Shown: piece after piece, positions 22,999 to 28,668 of the stretch | Layout of the letters: each line of letters starts with the position of its first letter | How positions within the stretch are numbered: position 1 is the stretch's first letter | The notes under the pieces: generated by a model | Told to the model about the DNA's origin: nothing | What the model saw: only the letters and a program-made list of their open reading frames with translations | Databases searched by the model: none | Position numbers and translations under genes: made by a program | NCBI GenBank assembly: GCA_002337215.1 | Contig: DDFO01000063.1 | Location: forward strand, 7,126 to 35,793 | Direction: 5' to 3' | DNA: 28,668 nt | Origin: Phycisphaerales bacterium UBA1926 | GTDB lineage: Bacteria; Planctomycetota; Phycisphaerae; Phycisphaerales; UBA1924

Positions 22999-23382
22999 GC
23001 ATCAGCCCCAGAGCCCGCCGAGCCGGGCGCGTCGAACACGCCGACTCTATCACATCGTGCGCATCGAACACGCCCCACGCGCCGCGACGAACAGCCCGCC
23101 CACTTTCACGCCGCCCATGACCGATCCCCGCCTCACAGCCGATCCGAACGACCTCTCGGACGATCGGCGGGCGCTCTGGAACACGAACACCGATCGCGCC
23201 GCGCCTTCCCGGACCCTGTCCCCGAGTTTCGCGATCAACGCTGGTGCCGACCGGATCGGGATGGCCCAATGTCAACGGCGGTGGGCACAACGCGTCCCAC
23301 CACCACGCGATTCCAGGAGCCTGAGAAACTCCGCCAATCCGAACGCCGACGCAGGCGTTCAACAAACGAGAGAGGGAACAAC
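22999..23382. other. 384-bp divergent intergenic region between zntB and the PEP-CTERM-like gene
   Basis: No gene is supported here. Open frames run through but lack ribosome sites or family similarity. It holds the direct repeats at 23027-23074 on the zntB side. It also has an inverted repeat GGTGGG (23280-23285)/CCCACC (23296-23301) with a 10-nt loop, about 82 bp before the plus-strand start. A good GAGGG ribosome site lies at about 23372-23376. No consensus sigma-70 promoter was recognised. Confidence 0.6.
23027..23074. repeat. Pair of 16-bp direct repeats upstream of zntB
   Basis: GCGCGTCGAACACGCC (23027-23042) is repeated as GCGCATCGAACACGCC (23059-23074) with one mismatch, 32 bp apart start to start, i.e. 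about three helical turns. They lie 29-76 bp upstream of the zntB start, on both sides of a weak -10-like GATAGA read on the minus strand. This suggests paired regulator sites. Confidence 0.5.
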
Positions 23383-23916
23383 ATGAAGAAGATCATCGCC
23401 ACCGCCGTCGCGCCCGCCGTCATCGCCGCCGCCGCCTTCACCGCGAGCGCCGACATCACCGACTACGAAACCGGGCCGATCGTCTCGCCCTACGCCGCGA
23501 CGTTCACCGTCGACTTCGTCTCGAGCCGCGCCGGCTGGACCGGCGAGCTGAGCTGGTTGTCCAATGTTGAGAACGAGGGTCCCGTGCTGCTGATGAGCAA
23601 CAAGAGCGATCCCAACGCCGCCCCCACCTTCGTGGGCAGCGTCGCCGAGGGCGAGTCGGTCCTGTTCCAGTATGAGATCACCAACGGCACCCACAACATC
23701 TTCCGTCAGGACACCGAAGTCGGGGCCGCCCAATTCCGGCACCAGTGGACCAGCAGCAACACCGCTCGGCTGTTCGTCGAGGACATCAAGCTGCCCGGGG
23801 GCGACGCCGACTACAACGACGCGATCTTCGATATCGCCTTCACCCCCGTCCCGACTCCGGGCACCTTCGCCATGGCGGGTCTGGCGGGCGGAATGCTGAT
23901 CAAACGCCGCCGCTGA
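23383..23916 (+). CDS. Secreted DUF4114-like protein with PEP-CTERM-like sorting tail, 177 aa
   Basis: The signal peptide spans residues 1-23 (MKKIIATAVAPAVIAAAAFT, cleaved near ASA). The central beta-rich domain ends in FVEDIKLPGGDADYNDAIFD (about 132-151), which is the DUF4114 motif, rich in potential Ca ligands. The C-terminus is VPTPGTFAMAGLAGGMLIKR followed by two more arginines: a P-x-P/T-G box, a hydrophobic helix and a basic end. This is the layout of PEP-CTERM signals, which exosortase processes at the cell envelope; the exact PEP triplet is replaced by PTPG. No exosortase gene is in the window. The ATG at 23383 is well supported by AGAGGG about 7 nt upstream. Probably an exported surface or exopolysaccharide-associated protein. 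A strong terminator follows. Confidence 0.87.
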   Translation: MKKIIATAVAPAVIAAAAFTASADITDYETGPIVSPYAATFTVDFVSSRAGWTGELSWLSNVENEGPVLLMSNKSDPNAAPTFVGSVAEGESVLFQYEITNGTHNIFRQDTEVGAAQFRHQWTSSNTARLFVEDIKLPGGDADYNDAIFDIAFTPVPTPGTFAMAGLAGGMLIKRRR

Positions 23917-23966
23917 TCGACCCCGCTCGATCCCTACCCGATCGAGTCCACCACCGATTCTCATGA

Positions 23967-24000
23967 CGCCGCCCGGGCCACACACCCGGGCGGCGATTTT
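23967..24000 (+). terminator. Strong intrinsic terminator
   Basis: CGCCGCCCGGG (23967-23977), a 7-nt loop and CCCGGGCGGCG (23985-23995) form an 11-bp perfect GC stem followed by ATTTTC. It closes the PEP-CTERM-like gene and insulates the ABC transporter gene 40 bp further on. Confidence 0.93.
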
Positions 24001-24040
24001 CTGCGCCGTCTTTCCCCGCCCCGCCCCCTAATGTCCACCT

Positions 24041-26113
24041 GTGCGAGGCCCTATCCGTTCCAGCAAGCGACGCTACGACGACTATTTCGCCAAGCGCAAA
24101 CGCGCCAACGCCGAGGACCGCGTTGCCGCGCGATCCAAGAACGACGCGACGCCGAGCGACAACAAGTCCGCCAGGCAACGCAAACGCTCCTTCGGCGCGC
24201 TCTTCACGGCTTTCTGGGGATTGCTCGTTGGCAAACGCTGGCGGGTCGTCGCCGCCCTCTGCACACTCTCGGTCGCAACCGGGCTCGGCCTCGCCGTCCC
24301 CTACTCCTCCAAAATCGTCATCGACTACGCACTCACCGACAGCCCGGGACCCGCGGGCCTCCCGTCCTGGACCGGCATCGACTCGGCATCGGAATCCGCC
24401 CGACGCACGCTCCTCGTCACGCTCGGCGTGTCGATCCTCATCATCAGCCTCGTCTCCGCCGGCTTCGGCATCTGGGGCCGATGGCAGTGCACCAAGCTGA
24501 CCAAGCGCCTGCAGGCGATGCTCCGCAGGCGCGCGTTCGACCACGCCGTCCGCCTACCACTCAGCCGCATCAGCGATCTCAAATCGGGCGGCGTCGCCAG
24601 CATCCTGAGAGAAGACGCCGGCAACGCCGGCGAACTCCTCTTCAGCATGATCTACAACCCCTGGCGCGCCATCATCCAGCTCTCGGGAACCCTCATCATC
24701 CTCGCGATCGTCGATTGGCGACTGCTCGCGGGCGCACTCCTATTCATCCCCATCGTCTGGTTCAGCCACCGCACCTGGATCGCCCGCATCCGCCCCATCT
24801 ACCGAGACGTCCGACGCACCCGACAGGGAATCGACGCCGGCGCGACCGAGTCCTTCGGCGGTATCCGCGTCGTCCGCGGCTTCCACCGCACCCACGCCGA
24901 AACCGGACGATTCACCCGCGACAACCACCTCATGTTCCGCCAGGAACTCCTCGCGTGGTGGTGGAGCCGGCTCCTCGAACTCGCCTGGCAGGTCCTCATC
25001 CCCCTCGCCTCAGCGGGCGTTCTGATCTACGGAGGCTGGCGCGTCCTCGAGGGCGACCTCACCCTGGGCGACCTCATGGCGTTCTCCGCCTACGTCCTCA
25101 TGCTGCTCGGCCCGCTCGAAGCGCTCGTCGCGACCGCCTCCCAGATCCAATCCCAACTCGCCGGCTTCGATCGCACCCTTGACCTCTTCGAAGAGCCCAC
25201 CGAATTCCAGGACTCATCGCCTCCCCCCGCTCCAGATGGGGCGAGCGTCCCGTCGGCCTCTCCGACCCTCACGACGCTCCAGCGAGACCGGGTCCAGGGC
25301 CGCATCACCCTCACCGATGTCGCCTTCCACTATCCCCGCAGCAAGGCCACCAAGCCCCTCGAATCCGAAGAACTCACCGAGCCGGCCCCGACCAAGCCGG
25401 ACCTGCCGGACGTGCTCTCGGATATCTCGTTCACCGCGGAGCCGGGCCAGACCATCGCCCTCGTCGGCCCCTCGGGCTCGGGCAAAACCACGCTCTGCAA
25501 TCTCATCGCCCGCTTCTACGACCCCTCCAAGGGCTCCATCGCCCTCGACGGCACCGACCTCCGCCACATCGAGGTCGAGTCCTACCGCAAACTCCTCGGC
25601 ATCGTCGAGCAGGACGTCTTCCTCTTCGACGGGTCCGTCGCCGAGAACATCGCCTACGCCCGCCGCGACGCGACCGACGAAGACATCCAGGACGCCGCGA
25701 AGATCGCGAACGCGCACAACTTCATCACCGAGCTCGAATCGGGCTACGACACGATGATCGGCGAGCGCGGCGTCCGCCTCTCGGGCGGTCAGAAGCAACG
25801 CCTCGCGATCGCCCGGGCCGTCCTCGCCGACCCCCGGATCCTCATCCTCGACGAAGCCACCAGCAACCTCGACAGCGAGTCCGAACGACTCATCCAGGCC
25901 AGCCTCGACACCCTCATGGAAGGCCGAACGAGCTTCGTCATCGCCCACCGACTCAGCACCATCCGCCACGCCGACCAGATCATCGTCTTGGAAAAAGGCA
26001 GAATCGCCGAGATGGGCACCCACGACCAGCTCGCCGCAAGGTCAGGCCGATACGCCGACCTCCTCAGCATCCAGCTCGGCCCCGATCACGCCGCGCACCC
26101 AGCGCGATCCTGA
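24041..26113 (+). CDS. ABC exporter, fused membrane and ATPase domains (MsbA/MDR-like), 690 aa
   Basis: Homodimeric type IV ABC exporter for lipid, glycolipid or drug. The membrane domain (about 60-375) has six helices. The ATPase domain (about 415-680) has A-loop tyrosine FHYP (~431), Walker A GPSGSGKT (476-483), Q-loop VEQDVFLFD (Q524), signature LSGGQKQR (580-587), Walker B ILILDEATSNLD with E605, and H-loop AHRLSTI (H636). The first ~50 residues are an unusual strongly basic tail (SSKRRYDDYFAKRKRANAED). A Pro/Glu-rich insertion of about 25 residues interrupts the ATPase domain just after the A-loop (about 434-457). The start is GTG at 24041 with no Shine-Dalgarno; leaderless translation or a later start remains possible. 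The substrate is unknown. Nearby glycan genes favour a lipid-linked cargo, but this is inference. Confidence 0.93.
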   Translation: MRGPIRSSKRRYDDYFAKRKRANAEDRVAARSKNDATPSDNKSARQRKRSFGALFTAFWGLLVGKRWRVVAALCTLSVATGLGLAVPYSSKIVIDYALTDSPGPAGLPSWTGIDSASESARRTLLVTLGVSILIISLVSAGFGIWGRWQCTKLTKRLQAMLRRRAFDHAVRLPLSRISDLKSGGVASILREDAGNAGELLFSMIYNPWRAIIQLSGTLIILAIVDWRLLAGALLFIPIVWFSHRTWIARIRPIYRDVRRTRQGIDAGATESFGGIRVVRGFHRTHAETGRFTRDNHLMFRQELLAWWWSRLLELAWQVLIPLASAGVLIYGGWRVLEGDLTLGDLMAFSAYVLMLLGPLEALVATASQIQSQLAGFDRTLDLFEEPTEFQDSSPPPAPDGASVPSASPTLTTLQRDRVQGRITLTDVAFHYPRSKATKPLESEELTEPAPTKPDLPDVLSDISFTAEPGQTIALVGPSGSGKTTLCNLIARFYDPSKGSIALDGTDLRHIEVESYRKLLGIVEQDVFLFDGSVAENIAYARRDATDEDIQDAAKIANAHNFITELESGYDTMIGERGVRLSGGQKQRLAIARAVLADPRILILDEATSNLDSESERLIQASLDTLMEGRTSFVIAHRLSTIRHADQIIVLEKGRIAEMGTHDQLAARSGRYADLLSIQLGPDHAAHPARS

Positions 26114-26130
26114 CCGGCCCACTCCCGGAT

Positions 26131-27012
26131 CTACGGGCATCCCGCGACGAACGCGACCACGAACGCGTTGATATCCGCGAGATCGAACAGACCGTTCCCA
26201 TCCAGATCCGCCGGCATTTGCTGCGCATTGAACGCCGCGATGAACGCCCCGATGTCGGCGAGATCGAGCACATCCACAGGCGCCGCGAGATCCGCCGGGT
26301 TCTGGCACCCGCCGAAGCCTTCTGGAACCGCGATCGAAAAATCATCGCAGCCATAAATGATCCCGCCCTCGAGAATCCCCTTCTCATTGATCTCCAGCGT
26401 GCCGGTCATCACAACCGCGTCGAACCCGTCCGGATCGATGAACCCCACGAATACATGCCCGAACGCGGGCGTGTCGCCCGGGTACATCGCGCCGTAGCCC
26501 GTGAGCACATACCCCGGCTCGTTCGCGAAGTCCCGATCCTCAAACAGGAACCCGACCGACTGCCCGTCCGGGTTGGTGTTGAACCAGCCGCCAACCCCGA
26601 AGATCGTCGCCCCCGCGGAGACTCGGATCGTCGTCGGGTACGGCTCGCCGACATGATTCTCGTACATCCCCCAACCGCCGGTCCGCGCCCAGTTGGGTGT
26701 CGTCGAAAGCCCGTGCTGCCGACTGCTGAACTGACTCCCGAACACATCTTTCGCTGCGGGCTCCCAGAGCACCCCCCCCGACACAACCTCAGGCTCAAGC
26801 ATCGGATCGATAATCGTCGTCCGCGTCCCGTCCCATACTGCGGACTCAAATCCTTCCGAAACCACAATGTGCCCCAGTTGCTGGATCCTCGCGAGGAAAT
26901 CGCCCTCATCCCGGTACCGCTCAACATCCGCCGACGCGCCCATGATCATCGCACCGATCACACAGCACGCCGAGACCACCGACCGACCCCAACCGTCGCA
27001 TCCACGAGACAT
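26131..27012 (-). CDS. Secreted protein with GC-type dockerin tail, 293 aa
   Basis: The signal peptide spans residues about 1-28 (WGRSVVSACCVIGAMIMGAS, cut near SAD). The body (about 30-230) is a beta-rich extracellular domain with GFESAVWDG, WGMYENHVGEPYPTTIRV, GVGGWFNTNPDGQSVGFLFE and HVFVGFIDPDGFDAVVM. The pattern resembles uncharacterised domains common in PEP-CTERM and choice-of-anchor proteins. The tail has a degenerate first repeat (PADLAAPVDVLDLADIGAF) and a second with good Ca ligands (DLDGNGLFDLADINAF), ending VAGCP. The ATG at 27012 is chosen since GGAGG lies 5 nt upstream; an in-frame TTG at 27030 precedes that site. Divergent from the metalloprotease gene. Function not recognised. 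Confidence 0.87.
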   Translation of the reverse strand: MSRGCDGWGRSVVSACCVIGAMIMGASADVERYRDEGDFLARIQQLGHIVVSEGFESAVWDGTRTTIIDPMLEPEVVSGGVLWEPAAKDVFGSQFSSRQHGLSTTPNWARTGGWGMYENHVGEPYPTTIRVSAGATIFGVGGWFNTNPDGQSVGFLFEDRDFANEPGYVLTGYGAMYPGDTPAFGHVFVGFIDPDGFDAVVMTGTLEINEKGILEGGIIYGCDDFSIAVPEGFGGCQNPADLAAPVDVLDLADIGAFIAAFNAQQMPADLDGNGLFDLADINAFVVAFVAGCP

Positions 27013-27349
27013 CACCGCCTCCGTCTTCAATCTGGACTATGAGGAGAAAAAGAGCCGATTAAATCGGACAAATCAATCCTATAACCAATACCCCGAATCC
27101 CACCTCGAAATCCGAGATTTGGCCCGACCAGGCCAGTGCGAACGCCGTTCAGAAACCATCTGGAAACTCAGAATCTCCGCCCGAGAGCCCCTTTTTCGCG
27201 CCTCTACCACCCGACCGGGTGGAACTTGTCCCGGAATTCTGCGAATCTGTCCCGACAAGGCCGGCATTCGTCAGGCCAGGGTCTCACCACCGACCAGTCG
27301 GTCTTCTCATCCGCGCCCATGCGCCGCAAGGCTGCAGAGAGGGGTCTCA
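27013..27349. other. 337-bp divergent intergenic region, AT-rich near its left end
   Basis: No gene is supported. The part from about 27040 to 27120 is markedly AT-richer than its surroundings and carries two small palindromes: CCGATT-A-AATCGG (27055-27067) and AAATC-CGA-GATTT (27108-27120). A TATAAC at 27080-27085 has no good -35. Two TGTCCCG copies (27227-27233, 27248-27254) are 21 bp apart. Promoters for both divergent secreted-protein genes are expected here but cannot be assigned. Confidence 0.5.
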
Positions 27350-28591
27350 ATGCTCGTTTCGTCCATGGCTATCGCCATCGCCGCTGCTGCGGCAACAGCC
27401 GCGCCGCAGGCTGCCGCCGAGTCCATCGTCAGCCCCTCAGAAGGTCGCATCGGTATCACCCCCGACCCCATGCAGATCATCTCCGACAACGAGATCATCA
27501 TCGACGGTGTCACGTACAACTCGTGGGACGAGGTCGCGCTCTCCGGCTACTTCCAATCCATCGGCACCCGCTGCGCCGCACACCCGTCGGGCCACGATGT
27601 CGTCCTCCGCGGCTCGGGCAACGACTGCAACTTCACCCGCACCAACGTCGAGGATCAGTACGAGCCCGATCAGGGCCTGCTCCGAATCCCCGTCGTGGTC
27701 CACGTCATCCAGAGCTCAAACGGCACCGGCTTCATCTCCGAAAGCCGGGTCGAATCGCAGATCGACATTCTCAACGAAGACTTCCTCGCCATCTCCGGCA
27801 CCTTCGGCGAGGACGGCGACAACGCACAGATCGAGTTCTTCCTCGCGACCGAAGACCCTCAGGGCAATCCCACCAACGGCATCACCTACTCGACCAACAA
27901 TTCCTGGTTCAACGACAGCGGGTCCTATTGGAATTCCCTCGCCTGGGACACCAACCGCTACCTCAACATCTACACCAACTCCGCATCGGGCGCGCTCGGC
28001 TACGTCCCCGACCTCCCCCAAGGCGGCATCCCGGGGTCGAATTCCGACCGAGTGGTCGTCCTCTACTCCACCTTCGGGCGTAACGCACCCTTCGCCCCCT
28101 TCAACCTCGGGCGAACCGGCACCCACGAGGTGGGACACTACATGGGCCTCTACCACACCTTCAACGGAGGCTGCCAGTCCACCTCCAACTGCTCAACCAA
28201 CGGCGATCGCATCTGCGACACCAACCCCGAGTCCTCCCCCACATTCGGATGCCCGGGCTCCCGCACCTCGTGCGGCCTGCCCGCCCCCTCCGATAATTAC
28301 ATGGACTACTCCGACGACTTCTGCATGCGTCGGTTCACCCCCGACCAGATCAACCGCATGCGCTGCACGCTCGAGCACTTCCGCCCCAACCTCGCCATCA
28401 CCGGGCCCAGCGCCTGCAACAGCGCCGACATCGCCGAGCCGTTCGGCGTCCTCGACCTCAGCGACGTCAACGGGTTCGTCGACGCATTCGCCGCCCAGCA
28501 AGCAACAGCCGACCTCGCCGCACCGAACGGGGTCTTCGATCTCTCAGATGTCCAGGCCTTCGTGAGCGGATTCAACGCAGGTTGCCCCTGA
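27350..28591 (+). CDS. Secreted M43 (pappalysin/cytophagalysin-like) metalloprotease with GC-type dockerin tail, 413 aa
   Basis: Zinc metalloprotease of the metzincin clan. The zinc site HEVGHYMGLYH (259-269) gives H259, H263 and H269 as ligands with E260 catalytic, and the Met-turn is NYMDYSDD with M318. Upstream, IPVVVHVIQSSNGTGFISES (113-132) and RVESQIDILNEDF are typical M43B entry motifs. Cysteines around GGCQSTSNCSTNGDRICDT and FGCPGSRTSCG suggest disulfides. The signal peptide spans about 1-23, with no basic N-terminal residues, so a slightly earlier start is conceivable. However, ATG 27350 has GAGAGGGG directly upstream. The tail (about 356-413: CNSADIAEPFGVLDLSDVNGF, then DLAAPNGVFDLSDVQAF, ending NAGCP) lacks canonical Ca ligands in both halves. 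Presumed extracellular or surface protease. Confidence 0.92.
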   Translation: MLVSSMAIAIAAAAATAAPQAAAESIVSPSEGRIGITPDPMQIISDNEIIIDGVTYNSWDEVALSGYFQSIGTRCAAHPSGHDVVLRGSGNDCNFTRTNVEDQYEPDQGLLRIPVVVHVIQSSNGTGFISESRVESQIDILNEDFLAISGTFGEDGDNAQIEFFLATEDPQGNPTNGITYSTNNSWFNDSGSYWNSLAWDTNRYLNIYTNSASGALGYVPDLPQGGIPGSNSDRVVVLYSTFGRNAPFAPFNLGRTGTHEVGHYMGLYHTFNGGCQSTSNCSTNGDRICDTNPESSPTFGCPGSRTSCGLPAPSDNYMDYSDDFCMRRFTPDQINRMRCTLEHFRPNLAITGPSACNSADIAEPFGVLDLSDVNGFVDAFAAQQATADLAAPNGVFDLSDVQAFVSGFNAGCP

Positions 28592-28647
28592 TCCCCAGCA
28601 TCTGACCCACGACGGCACCCGAGCGACCAAATCTGATCACCAACAAG

Positions 28648-28668
28648 CCCCCGGCGCAAGCCGGGGGT
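28648..28668 (+). terminator. Intrinsic terminator with GCAA tetraloop (cut by the window end)
   Basis: CCCCCGGC (28648-28655), the tetraloop GCAA, and GCCGGGGG (28660-28667) form an 8-bp stem, with the first T of the presumed U-tract at the last base. It lies 56 bp after the metalloprotease stop. The stem sequence resembles that of the terminator at 17333. Confidence 0.85.

Noticed and set aside
23269..23382. N-terminal extension of the PEP-CTERM-like protein
   Set aside because: It would place an Arg-rich 38-residue stretch before a textbook signal peptide. GAGGG precedes the ATG at 23383.

Overview
The window is GC-rich (about two thirds G+C by eye), densely coded bacterial chromosome. 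It most likely comes from a Phycisphaerae/Phycisphaerales member of the Planctomycetota. The main evidence is four secreted proteins that end in the same two-repeat, EF-hand-like tail finishing in Gly-Cys-Pro-stop (the GC-type dockerin tail known from that group), plus a PEP-CTERM-like secreted protein. I see no rRNA, tRNA, CRISPR array, insertion sequence, phage gene or plasmid gene. This reads as a core/semi-core chromosomal segment.

Layout. Positions 1-3312 (minus strand): the first codons of a secreted protein with a foldable leader, then a four-gene run of GT2 glycosyltransferase, LAB_N membrane protein and two unrecognised soluble proteins. 3540-6905 (plus): a 2Fe-2S ferredoxin, a secreted seven-repeat propeller-like protein with a GC-type dockerin tail, and a fused B12-binding/MeaB-type GTPase. 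6943-9287 (minus): two tandem paralogous zinc-finger membrane proteins. 9543-11201 (plus): a MATE exporter. 11244-13350 (minus): a tight cluster of small HEAT-like lipoprotein, RsbW-type kinase, STAS antagonist and MlaE-type lipid-transport permease. 13453-17305 (plus): guaA and a secreted protein built of four ~150-residue repeats plus dockerin tail. 17429-21040: a DUF1801-type protein with a histone-H1-like lysine tail, divergent from an O-antigen-ligase-type membrane protein followed by a short uvrC. 21119-22998 (minus): an FkbM methyltransferase and a ZntB-type transporter. 23383-26113 (plus): the PEP-CTERM-like protein and an MsbA-like ABC exporter. 26131-28591: a divergent pair of dockerin-tailed secreted proteins, one of them an M43-type metalloprotease.

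How the genes may work together. Several serve the cell envelope: GT2 plus LAB_N, the O-antigen-ligase-like protein, the ABC lipid/drug exporter, FkbM, MlaE, and at least five exported proteins. The most system-like arrangement is the lipoprotein-RsbW-STAS-MlaE cluster. It places a complete kinase/antagonist pair directly upstream of a lipid-transport permease, suggesting (as inference) phosphorylation control of phospholipid traffic. Strong intrinsic terminators were seen only after secreted-protein genes (17333, 23967, 28648). Several divergent intergenic gaps carry clean inverted or direct repeats that look like operators.
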